Positions 1-8,932 of a stretch of 28,116 nucleotides of DNA are shown here, one piece after another; the first letter of the stretch is position 1, and every line of letters starts with the position of its first letter. This DNA is from Schoenoplectus triqueter (taxonomy: Eukaryota; Streptophyta; Magnoliopsida; Poales; Cyperaceae). The DNA is taken from assembly GCA_964058805.1 (NCBI GenBank), contig CAXKVV010000850.1, positions 1 through 28,116 of the forward strand. The letters are read 5' to 3'. Below the pieces are notes generated by a model, which saw only the letters and a program-made list of their open reading frames with translations, was not told where the DNA came from and did no database searches. The position numbers and the translations under genes are program-made.

Positions 1-243
1 AATGTTGCGATTCACTTTCTGAAATAGAGTTTAGTATCGAAAATTTGATAAAAATCTGACACCAATCTCCATTCTGAGAAATTATTTTTAAGGGCGCCCC
101 TTTAATTTTACCACTGTTATTGCAAATATTATTTTAAGTATCTGTAAGCTTTTACTTATGAGTACAATTTGCATATCATTCAGACAAATAAAAAATAATT
201 AATTAATAATTTATAAAAATAAAAATCACTAGTGTCAAATAAC

Positions 244-560
244 TAGAGGTGGCGGAACCGACCCGACCCGAGAAACCCGCCCGACCCGTCCGGACCTGAA
301 CCTGACCCGATTCAATTTTTTAAGAAAGTCAAACTGATCCGACCCAATCCGAACTCGACCCGACCCGACCCGAGATCAAATGGCCTTTAATCCAATCGAA
401 ATCTATCAACGATCTGAAAAAACACAATATATCAATTGACCCGGTCCGACCCGATCCTGACCTGACCCGGTCCGACCGGATTTCTTCTAAAAAGTCAAAC
501 TGACCCGACCCGTCTAACCCGAACCCGAACCCGCCCGGCCCCGCCCGATTACCACCTCTA
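244..560. mobile_element. Non-autonomous hAT-type MITE with 8-bp TSD
   Basis: The element begins TAGAGGTGGC and ends in the inverted form ACCACCTCTA. It is flanked on both sides by the identical 8-bp sequence CAAATAAC (236-243 and 561-568), which is the target duplication size of hAT transposons. The 317 bp have no coding capacity. The subterminal parts are degenerate runs of CCGACCCG-type units, strikingly GC-rich against the AT-rich surroundings, separated by a short AT-richer core. Subterminal repeats of this kind are where hAT transposases usually bind, so the units are probably recognition sites supplied for a transposase made elsewhere. Perfect TSDs suggest a fairly recent insertion. 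Confidence 0.88.
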
Positions 561-678
561 CAAATAACAAATATAACTTAAAAAGTACAACAAAATAATA
601 GATAACACAAATAAACTAACACCCGATCAACCTTCTCATTAAAAAACAAACAACAAACATAAAATAAAAAATCCCTAT

Positions 679-932
679 TTAAGAATTTAAACTAGCTCCA
701 ACAATCCTCCGTGACACTCGATGTTCCAACTCTATCACTTTTCCATTCAAAATATCATGCAAACTCATTATTGTTTCATAGTTCTCATCAATCGCTGAAA
801 TCAATACAACATCAAAAAGTTTTTGGCCTAAACTACCTCGAGCACAACCCTAACTAGCTTCCTCCTCATTTTTTTCTTTAAATTTTCTGCTACTCTGTAA
901 TGCTCCTCAATCATTGATATCAATAAATCAAG
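679..932 (-). pseudogene. Decayed coding-like remnant with internal duplication (unassigned)
   Basis: On the minus strand two short open stretches resemble each other. One (about 835-932) reads LISMIEEHYRVAENLKKK, the other (about 679-822) reads LISAIDENYETIMSLHDI. Both follow the same AGGCCAAAAA block, so they look like a duplicated roughly 120-bp unit. Stops and frame changes separate them and no start codon is evident. The predicted peptide is charged and helical in character. I do not recognise the family. It may be a relic of a transposon-encoded or host coiled-coil protein, or chance; the internal duplication is the better-supported part. Confidence 0.22.
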
Positions 933-1445
933 TTAGTTCTTTTTGGCCTAAAAAACCATGACCTCTTCTTAAGTTCAGTTAGTAGTTCATCATTTTCGAT
1001 GTTTTCAACGAGGAACCTTAACACAAATATTTTAGGATGATTAATTTTCAACATGATTCGAGAGAAAGTATTTGGATAGTAACAATGGTGTCTTTGTCAA
1101 GGTAAAATATATAAGTGGTGCAGGTGTGTGACTATTTTTCGTGTGCTCTGCACCGTTGTTGGCGATGAGATGCGGAAGAAGGACACGGAAATCTCTCCCG
1201 AGCGTGCATTTATTTAGTGCCGATTGAACTCACCGCTCAAACCATTGAGATGCACATTCAAGAGGTTTTTGTTAATTGAGGATCCTTTTAGATTCCGGTG
1301 GGCGTAAGCCCCCACCGTTAATTACCCTGAGCTACTAATCTCGAGGCACCTCTGGATCTCGAAAGGGAAAGTAAATACTATAGCTAAATGATAATCAAGT
1401 GGTCGAGTGGTCGAGTGCTTCGGTGATGGAGATCACTAAAACAAT
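933..1445. other. Non-coding lead-in to the hairpin-rich block
   Basis: No gene is visible. At 1296-1317 a perfect 7-bp inverted repeat, CGGTGGG and CCCACCG, encloses an 8-nt loop. The composition becomes less AT-rich from about 1140. This is roughly where the block of repeats that runs to about 8.5 kb begins, but I see no defined terminus. Confidence 0.4.
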
Positions 1446-2555
1446 CTGGACTTACTAACAGATCAGTTCAGTGAGGTAGGAATGACAGAGAAGATGAAGT
1501 TACTAACAGATCAGTTCTATCTTCGGGGTACAGTGTAAATTAAATCGACAAATAGATCGATTCAACTTACATAGAGTATTGGCAGACAAACTTACTACAG
1601 ATCAGTTCGGGGTTTTCAGAAACATATGAAAATGAACTTACAAACAGATCAGTTCAAATTCAAAACAGATGATAGATGCAGATACAGACATAGGTGAACT
1701 TATTACAGATTAGTTCATTAAAACAGATAACAGAGGTATAAATGAACTTACTACATATCAGTTCATGAATGCAAATAATAAAGGTATAGATGAACTTACT
1801 ACATATCAGTTCATGGATGCGGGTAAAAAGGATACAGGTGAACTTACTACAGATCAGTTCACAGATACAAATACAGTGTAAACTGAATCTACTAACAGAT
1901 CGATTCAACCTACGTGGAGTGTAGACAGGCGAACTTAATACAGATTAGTTCACTGATTGATGATAGATACAGATGAACTTACTAACAGATCAGTTTATTC
2001 TGTGATAGAGAAAGATGAACTTACTACAGATCAGTTCAATCTTTACAGCTTCGAGAGACGACCTTACAAACAGATCAGATCAATCTCTACGGAGAGATAG
2101 AAGATGAGTCTACTAACAGATCGACTCAATCTTAATTGATCTAGAAGATGAACTTACTAACAGATCAGTTCAATCTTAACTAATCAATGACCAATCACAC
2201 AAAATACAACTCAAAACACTGAGCTGGTTGATCTTGAGGTTGGTGAATCAAAAGATAGATGGATATGGCTCACTTGTTTATCTTGCTGATCTTCTAGATC
2301 ATGAATTTCAGACACTGAGCGGATTCATAGACCTAGGAACACATATGCACATAAAGTCAAACATGAAGCGCTAAGCCAGTTCAACATTGAGGCATGTGTG
2401 TTAGTGAATGAACCTACAAACAGATCGGTTCAATTTTACCGTTTAGAAGATGAACCTACTACAGATCGGTTCAATCTTATGGCTTGAGAGATGAACTTAC
2501 AAATAGATCAGTTCGATCTCATAGACTAAAAGACAAACTTACAAACAGATCAGTT
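1446..2555. repeat. Array of about 20 short imperfect hairpins with covarying arms
   Basis: About 20 copies of a 22-24-bp unit lie in one orientation at irregular 35-60-bp spacing, with a 236-bp gap after the copy at 2149-2172. Each has arms of 5-6 bp around a conserved TACTA(A)CAGATC-like centre. The common arm pair is GAACT/AGTTC. Other copies change both arms together: GAATC/GATTC (1884-1907), GAGTC/GACTC (2105-2128), GAACC/GGTTC (2409-2432 and 2451-2473), AAACT/AGTTT (2535-2555) and AATCG/CGATT (1541-1564). In many copies pairing extends outward through AGAT/ATCT, or AGAC/GTCT at the last copy. A few copies are imperfect, for example at 1585, 1931 and 2059. The minus-strand open frame across 1660-1908 is only this repeat read as protein. 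Function is unknown; alternatives are transposon subterminal sites or a structured RNA. Confidence 0.85.
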
Positions 2556-2687
2556 TAGTCTTACTAGCATGTCAAGTCATGAACAGTCGTTCAAGACACA
2601 AGGTCAGTAGACAGTGGACAGAGTCCCTACATTTGTCTTGTTCGACCTCCTAAATCATGAATTCTGAGCACCTAGCTGATTCATGGA

Positions 2688-3256
2688 TTCAGGGTTACCT
2701 TGTACACAAAATTAGACTCGGAGCTTCTGTCTGGTCTAATATTGAGATAGGTTTGTTAGAGAGTGAGCTTCTAGACAAACTAGTTCAGAAGTTGCCATAT
2801 TGTGATGACTCATCAATAGTCAACAAAGTGTATCACCACTTTATTAATCATTCATCACTTTAGGAATCGTTATAACGCTTCTGGAGGATAACAGACCTGT
2901 CAGAGATTTGGTCAAACGAAAAACGTTGCTGACGTTCTGTAAAGCGTTCAACATTTTAATGAATCATTGTAACGATTTAAGGAACTATTATAACAATTTC
3001 TTAGAACACATAGACTTATCAGAGAGCAGTCAAAACGTTGCTGACATCTTGTAAAGCGTTCAATGTTTTGATGAATCGTATAACGATTCCTTATGCAAGG
3101 ACACTAATGTCCTTTTGTGAGGGATACTTATCATCTCTCATCAATACACTACCAATCCTTTGATAGGTTCAGGGTTACCTTGCACACAAAACTAGACTCA
3201 GAGCTCTTGGCTGATCTAATATTGAGACATGTTTATTAGAGAATGAGTTTCTAAAC
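2688..3256. repeat. Two dispersed copies of a 90-bp stem-loop module with a duplicated 115-bp unit between
   Basis: The module starting TTCAGGGTTACCTTG occurs at 2688-2780 and 3168-3256. Its 3' part folds as GTTTGTTAGAGAG/CTTCTAGACAAAC in the first copy and GTTTATTAGAGAA/TTTCTAAAC in the second, around the same TGAG loop. The closing G-C pair has become A-T. In copy one TTAGAC (2712-2717) also pairs with GTCTAA (2734-2739). Between the modules lies a tandem pair of about 115 bp (2863-2978 and 2981-3090) sharing AACGTTGCTGAC and TGTAAAGCGTTCAA, with dyads such as GAATCG and CGATTC at 3073-3089. An open frame at 2657-2863 crosses part of this and I regard it as chance. Confidence 0.75.
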
Positions 3257-4431
3257 AGTTCAACTTAACTCTTCTCATCTAGTCAGCTCTCGGGCTTACT
3301 AATAGATGAGTCTCATCTCTGTTCACCACTAGCCTTGAGAGATAACCAGTGCATTGATGATCGATGGATCATCAATCTCAGTCATCATGATGTTACTTCT
3401 TCAAACATCATAATATTCTTCTCTAAAGTCATCACACTCACCGTGTTGATGTTGCAGCCTCAGTTGACTCCTTAGCAGGCGTCACGATGTTCTTATCCTA
3501 ACTATCATTAAATGGCTGTCCTGGATGTTCCATTACTTATGCAAAATATTCTGCTACTCTACACCCCTTGTGTGAGCTTATTTAATCACCTCTAAAATGC
3601 AAAAGAATTATAGCATTATTATTGACTTTTATTAATAAGATAATACCCTTTATTATTATCTCAATTATAAAGGTAAATTTATTTTTAAATCTCTTTATTT
3701 TTATAAAAAATTACTTACAAAAATAATAAAAAATAGTTTGGCTATTATTCATAATTTTTATTTGAATTTTTATGATTTTTATAATAGCCAAAATAGCAAG
3801 TCAAAACTTGGTAAAACAGAAAAATCAAACAAAGTCCTTTTAGTTTTAAATTGTTTTAGTATAATAAAATTCTTAAAACTGAAATGTTTTTATACAGAAA
3901 AATACTATGAAAAATAAAAAAAATTTAGAAATAAATTTGAGTTAATTTAGAGTTTGGAAAGACCTCCAAATGATTTATTTACTTTTTATTTTTAATTTTC
4001 TATTATTATTTGACTATTGGGCTTAATTGAGTTGAGCCGAAATTTATTTTCCTTTTAATTCTGCGAATTGGGCTCGTTTCATTTTCTTCCTTTATTCTCA
4101 CAGTTGGGTCTGCTCTCAACTGGGTCGTAGTTTAAATGCTGCCTTTAATCTGGGCCGTTGGATTGTTCGAAGATTGGTGTGGATGTTTTATTTAAATGCT
4201 CAATTGTACTTAGGCCGCTGGATTTAGTTGAGATGTGCGTTTAACAGATCTAAGGCTCAGATCCTCTCTCCGCTTTAATTTTCTAAACTCTCAACATATC
4301 TCATGCGTTGATGGATCTCAATATTCGCGCAGCGCTTCAGGAGTCGTGCTGATGAACTCTCCTACATCTCTAACTTGTCGATGCTTCAGGATTCATGCTG
4401 GGTGGTGTTCCCGACGGCCGAAGCTCTTCTC
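3257..4431. other. Non-coding stretch with isolated perfect inverted repeats
   Basis: No gene is visible. Perfect inverted repeats are AGATGAG/CTCATCT around one base (3304-3318), TTGATGATC/GATCATCAA with a 4-nt loop (3354-3375), and TTTGGCTATTAT/ATAATAGCCAAA with a 32-nt loop (3737-3792). The segment 3600-4020 is very AT-rich. From about 4020 the sequence is less AT-rich and reads like plant upstream or leader DNA, with no convincing ORF. Confidence 0.5.
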
Positions 4432-4498
4432 CTCCGATCAGACATGTGCCCTGGCATCGTCTCAACACATGGAATCTCCATGTGATGTCTGATCGGAG
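4432..4498. repeat. Branched palindrome with 14-bp outer stem
   Basis: The outer arms CTCCGATCAGACAT (4432-4445) and ATGTCTGATCGGAG (4485-4498) are perfect inverted repeats. Inside are a second perfect stem, CACATGGA/TCCATGTG with a 3-nt loop (4466-4484), which abuts the right outer arm, and a small TGCC/GGCA stem (4447-4456). As single strand it could fold into a two-branched structure; as DNA it could extrude a cruciform. A 14-bp perfect match at this distance is not expected by chance. TACCAAT/ATTGGTA (4543-4560) follows directly, preceded by GTTAG/CTAAC (4522-4535). Confidence 0.85.
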
Positions 4499-4796
4499 AT
4501 CCATGTGGTGGTAGAGGCTGTGTTAGGGTACTAACCGAGGTGTACCAATCGGAATTGGTACCGAGTTGAATTCTTTGTCAAATTCTATGAATTCAGTCAA
4601 TGTCATCGATAATTGCAAGATCAATAAGCATCGTCTTGGCATGTAGATGTGATCTAAGGTGAATGTGAGTGTTCTTGCTCACTAACAGTCGTGCTGAAGT
4701 ACTGACAACTTAGAAGTGCACGGTACCGATCAGTACCGGTCTCAATTCCTTTCAATTCGAGATGCTTATTGAACTTGCATACTCAATTGACACCAC

Positions 4797-5327
4797 TCAG
4801 GCCTAAAGGCTCACCTAGATTTAGCTAGGGCCAATGGCTCACTGATTTACAAGGTGTTGAAGCACAATACCAACTGGCTGTGCACGAAACTGATCGGCAT
4901 CAGTTCTGAATTCATCGAAATCTCTGACATTCACTAAATTATTGCACTCAATTGATGTCTCCTAGGCCTAAGGGCTCACCCAGACATTGCTAGGGCCAGT
5001 GACTCACTGAGATTATAATAATTAGGATTGATTCACTTCTAAAATCTTGGCGATATACTAATTTGTGTCAGAATCAGTACATTCATTCAAAATTGTAAAG
5101 AATTAACTAATCTAATCAATCAAAATCATGTAGTTAAGATGATTAGAAAGTATAAAGATCTTATCTTTCATCTACTATGCAGGAAGAGACAAAGAAATCG
5201 ATTAAGAATCCAAAGTCACAAAGGAAATCGATATAACAGTAATTGAATCACATATTCTTAATATTTGTAACTGATCCAGGCCTAAAGGCTCACCAATCAC
5301 CTTGTGATTGGGACAGTGGCTCACTGA
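4797..5327. repeat. Three dispersed copies of an AGGCCTAA-GGCTCACC module
   Basis: Copies lie at 4797-4845, 4961-5010 and 5277-5327. Each begins with AGGCCTAA(A/G)GGCTCACC and ends GGCTCACTGA (GACTCACTGA in copy two). The centre is a hairpin whose sequence differs between copies yet stays self-complementary: CCTAG/CTAGG in copy one, an imperfect CCCAG/CTAGGG in copy two, and CCAATCAC/GTGATTGG (5293-5311) in copy three. The conserved flanks partly pair with each other through TCAG/CTGA and GCC/GGC steps. Between copies AACTGAT/ATCAGTT (4888-4905) forms another 7-bp stem. No coding is seen. Role unknown. Confidence 0.75.
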
Positions 5328-5967
5328 ATTCAGTCAGTTAGTGTTAATTGAGATTATTTAAAGAAAAAATGGTAGAGAAATAGAAGAAAGTAATAAATTC
5401 TCGAAAGAAAAAGCAAGAACAAGAAAAAACCAAATTGACTATCTAACAAGCACAAATTAGATTCTTAGAACTCAATTTCAGAGAAAGAAATGCACAAAAA
5501 TGCCAATTGAATCGATTTGCGTGATTGATTATCTTGAATTCTCAATAGAAATATAAATAAACCAAATTCTTCTTTTTAACTCTTGTAATCTCTCTTTCTC
5601 TGCACTGGGTGATCAATAATGAGTGTGTATGTACTGACAGCAATTCAATATTTTCCACTTTTTTTTCTCCCTTTTTCTCCCTATCTCTCCCTTTGTCTCC
5701 CTCTTTTCTCTTTTGTTGGCTGTCGGGTTTATATAATCTTCAGTCGATTGCCTGCTTAATTGTGATTGGTCGATCACCCTTGAGTCGGATTGCCAACTTA
5801 GACAGATCTCAGACCTTCATTTTAATTATTTGAACGGCTGTGATCGGTTTGTGTTTGTCCTCTAATCATTCTCCGTTATAGCTTTGACTGTGCTGCGACT
5901 CTAATTGACTCCAGCTCTCATCTACTTGTGCTCTTCGACTGGTGAGTGGGCCCTGAGTTGCCAACAC
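5328..5967. other. Non-coding, with a pyrimidine-rich tract
   Basis: Nothing gene-like is supported. A strongly pyrimidine-biased tract of CTCCCT-type units runs about 5655-5715 and is followed by a TATATAA motif near 5731. The short open frame at 5609-5833 has tract-derived composition and is not credible as a gene. Confidence 0.4.
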
Positions 5968-6442
5968 CTATTTAAACCCTCCACGACTAACTTGAATATT
6001 GTTTCATTCCTTTGTTCACTTTAATTTCTCCAAACTCACTTCTGTCCCTTTCTCAACCTTTAGCCAAATTAACAGCTTATACATCCGATTGACTCACTAA
6101 TTCAACTCCATTGGCATCGCCTTACATCAAAGAAGCCGCCATACGACTCAATTTGATCTTTCAAGAGCTAATTCACCTTCTCCCCCTTCAGATCATCTTC
6201 GGGTACTATTTAAACCCTCCACAGCTAGCTTGAACGCTGTTTCATTCCTTTGTTCACTTCAATTTCTCCAAACTCACTTTTGTCCCTTTCTCAACCTTTA
6301 GCCAAATTAGCAGCTTATACATCCGATTGTCTCACTAATTCACCTCCATTAGCATCGCCTTACCTCAAAGAAGCCGCCTTGCGACTCAATTTGATATTTC
6401 AAGAGCTAATTCACCTTCTCCCCTTAAACTCATCTTCGGGTA
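5968..6442 (+). promoter_or_regulatory. Tandemly duplicated 238-bp promoter/leader-like segment
   Basis: Two adjacent copies, 5968-6205 and 6206-6442, are closely similar throughout. Each starts CTATTTAAACCCTCCAC, which looks like a plant TATA box with the initiator region just downstream, and continues with a pyrimidine-rich, leader-like segment. The second copy leads into an ATG at 6546. The open frame 6250-6543 lies in the second copy; the first copy does not keep an equivalent frame, so I treat it as leader rather than protein. This could be a captured host promoter and 5' leader whose start region was duplicated. That interpretation is inference; the duplication is directly visible. Confidence 0.6.
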
Positions 6443-6545
6443 CTAACTCAATCTCACCTCCTGTTCATCTTATCTTCTCAACTGACTTAATAGCACTTCC
6501 TACCTCATCGTCTAATTACTGTCATCTTTCAGATCAATTCTAGCT

Positions 6546-6692
6546 ATGGTGAGGCGCCAAGGGAAGAGAAAGGCGCGAGCTGTGCTCGAATCGGGTAATG
6601 GCGAGAAAAAGAATGAAGGAGAGTGCTCCTTCTCGCGTGTGGATGCATCTAACGCACGTGAGCCAAAGTGCAGGAGAAAAGATGAGCAATGA
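6546..6692 (+). CDS. Small basic ORF after duplicated leader (unrecognised)
   Basis: The ATG at 6546 opens a 48-codon frame ending in TGA at 6690-6692. The product is basic, starting MVRRQGKRKARAV and ending KCRRKDEQ, and its codons are more GC-rich than the surroundings, like a plant first exon. The frame stays open after the TGA for some 18 more codons, so the stop could be a later mutation of a longer exon. I do not recognise a family. The promoter-like duplication upstream suggests a captured or broken gene start, but this could be chance. Confidence 0.22.
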   Translation: MVRRQGKRKARAVLESGNGEKKNEGECSFSRVDASNAREPKCRRKDEQ

Positions 6693-7068
6693 CTTGAAAC
6701 CCATACGCCAGGTTCATTCTACTCTTATTTTCCTTTTAAATCTGCCTGATTTGAATTGAGCAAGTAAGTAAAATAAACTTGGTTTATGACCTTAGCTCAT
6801 ACGCCTACTCTCATTAATCTGACTGTTGGGTCCCACATGGAAGGTTTAAGAGCTTAGAACTGTGGGTTTGATTAACAATTTATTAGTGTTAATGTGCTGA
6901 GGTGACTCTGTCTAATTGGTTGAATGCTTAATAAACAACTCTTTAGCACTAATGATATGGTTAATGGCTGGCTGAGGTGTCTTTGACTAATGGTGTCATG
7001 AGTGCTGACTATGCTGAACTGTACCAATCAGATAAGGCCACATGTAATCTTTGTGTACACAGTGTGAT

Positions 7069-7478
7069 GACATGGCACCAGTCTGTGCCTGCCACGTCGC
7101 ATGGTAGTGAGGTGGATCAATAGCAAACTGTCATGTGGCATGTAGAGCTGAGGTGGCTTCTCTGTGTGCTGACATTTGGCACTTCTTCTCACGGCTGTGC
7201 ACCACTCACACACTGTCAGGTGGCAGCAGTGCTGATATGGCCCAATCAGATCTGGCCATGTGTCTCTGAATGGTGTGACATATGTTGAATGGTGGCCTGC
7301 CACATGGCATGGGCTGGGTGAGGTGGCCCTATCATGGCATACCACGTGGCATCCCTGTGGGGCCCACCTATCAGGTGCTTGCGTCGGAGTGGGGCCCACC
7401 TGCTAACTTGGACCAATGGGAGAATGCCACGTGACACTCGGTTGCTGAGGTGGCCCAATTAGGAACTGCCATGTGGCA
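7069..7478. repeat. Cluster of palindromic TGCCACGTGGCA-like boxes
   Basis: About a dozen variants of the 12-bp palindrome TGCCACGTGGCA occur in 410 bp, for example at 7069, 7090, 7129, 7170, 7214, 7298, 7340, 7425 and 7467. GAGGTGGC and TGGGGCCCACC motifs are interspersed. The core CACGTG is the G-box recognised by plant bZIP and bHLH factors. Dense short palindromes are also typical of subterminal transposase-binding regions of large CACTA-like elements. The minus-strand open frames covering this interval (within 7028-7589) are low-complexity readings of these boxes and not genes. Confidence 0.65.
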
Positions 7479-7900
7479 CTGTAATAGTAATTGGATTTTT
7501 GAACTAGCGCCCCTCCTAATCTCCAAATTGTACCCAGAAAGGTCTTTGTCCCCAAATTGTACCCGGAGAAGCTTATGATCAAATCTCAACCCTTGATCAA
7601 TTCATTTAATCTGTTTTATCTTCTCTGAATTTATTTTAATAGCTCCTCTTGTCCAAAAATTATGATTTTTTTACCAAAAATCCCTAAATTCATGTTAATC
7701 ACTCCTGTTATTTTTAATCCCACTATCCCTACCTCCTTGTGTTAAAAATTCTTTTTCCAAGAAAACCTTATTTTCTCCTCTGAATTAATCCTAATTTTCA
7801 ATTGTAGCTCAGTGTCTCTGCCAAATAAAATTCTATTGTAGGAACCCCTCTAATTAAATATCAATTAGTCTTATATTGATGCCTCATTAGGGTTTTACTT
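7479..7900. other. Non-coding, with short direct and inverted repeats
   Basis: No gene is visible. CAAATTGTACCC occurs twice within 7523-7566, and TGATCAA/TTGATCA (7576-7599) form a 7-bp stem. The rest is AT-rich with no further structure that I can support. Confidence 0.4.
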
Positions 7901-8112
7901 GATCAACAGTTGATTATATGTGAATAATTGATATAAATCTAGACTTGATCAGATGTTTGCAACATTAGTATCTGATTAGTCTTGTGAAATTGATTTTCAA
8001 TCCATGTTCATGAAAGTGATTTGGCCAATAGTTGATTACTTATCAACAGTTGACACAAATCTTGGCTTGATCAGGTGTTTAGAACATTGGCACCTGGTCA
8101 GCCTTGAAAGCA
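7901..8112. repeat. Tandem pair of stem-loop modules with compensatory changes
   Basis: Two modules share ATCAACAGTTGA, TTGATCAG and AACATT. In the first, AGACTTGATCAGAT (7941-7954) pairs with ATCTGATTAGTCT (7970-7982). In the second, GGCTTGATCAGGTG (8064-8077) pairs with CACCTGGTCAGCC (8091-8103). Both arms have changed in step: AGAC/GTCT to GGC/GCC, and CAGAT/ATCTG to CAGGT/ACCTG. The loops have drifted. Nothing here looks coding. Confidence 0.75.
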
Positions 8113-8296
8113 AAATCACATTGAAATTTCCTGTGATTGGCTGTATCAAAATACTGGCTTGGTATTGACACAGTTCTTGTTGTACAGGGATTGTACTGCA
8201 TCAGTTATGAAGGTTAATTTTTAGGGTTTGCTCTTGACTTTTTTTTATGTCTATCACTGAGGTGTGGGACCCACCTGTCAGTGAAAAACAATCAAA

Positions 8297-8386
8297 TGGA
8301 TGACGCTTCAAGAGATCTCTCTCTTGAATCTCCTAAAGGTCATCCATCTCGAATGAACAGGAGGTGGCAGAGGTTTTATACCTCTG
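8297..8386. repeat. Nested hairpin followed by a second hairpin
   Basis: The outer arms TGGATGAC (8297-8304) and GTCATCCA (8339-8346) enclose a perfect 9-bp stem TTCAAGAGA/TCTCTTGAA with a 4-nt loop (8307-8328). A separate 7-bp stem CAGAGGT/ACCTCTG lies at 8368-8386. These are the last clear hairpins of the block that starts near 1.1 kb. Confidence 0.65.
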
Positions 8387-8932
8387 ACCCTTGTCTATAA
8401 TTTCTTTGTGGGACAAATATATTTGCTCCGGAGTTCAGCAGCGACTTCTTCTGACTGGTGGTCCCCCTTTCTCATGATTTGTCATAGATAATTGATATTT
8501 ATCTTTAATTGTCCAACTGTTTGATACTTGAGATTTTTCAAGGGTAAACAGCAGGGTAATGACTTCTTAATTTATGAAAATAAAACTATCAGAGTTTTAT
8601 TAGTGGAGGATAATGAATATATGAGAATAAAATGACACTGAGGATATAAAGTTTATAAATTAATCAAACTTATCAGTCTCGCACGTAAAAAAAATGACAC
8701 TGACGTAAGTGTGTTCAATTTCCATGCATATTAGTGTCGCACATCGAGAATGAACGATTTTGAATATTAAATCATTTGTATCATACATAAAAAATATGAC
8801 TTTGACGTAATTAAGTAGTTTTGATTTTAATATATACAATTATCACAATTGAGAATGGCTGACACTGAATATTAAATCATCTGTGTCGGCCACCAAGAAC
8901 AAACGATACAAATTTTATCATCTGATGTAAGT

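Noticed and set aside
240..560. CCGACCCG runs considered as satellite or telomere-like DNA
   Set aside because: Terminal inverted repeats and an exact 8-bp duplication show that they are inside a hAT element.
1660..1908. Minus-strand ORF with repeated HELICSKF text
   Set aside because: It is the hairpin array read as protein; the repeat period and arms explain it fully.
7028..7589. Three overlapping minus-strand ORFs rich in His, Pro and Cys
   Set aside because: They are translations of the CACGTG/GAGGTGGC repeat cluster and have no domain.
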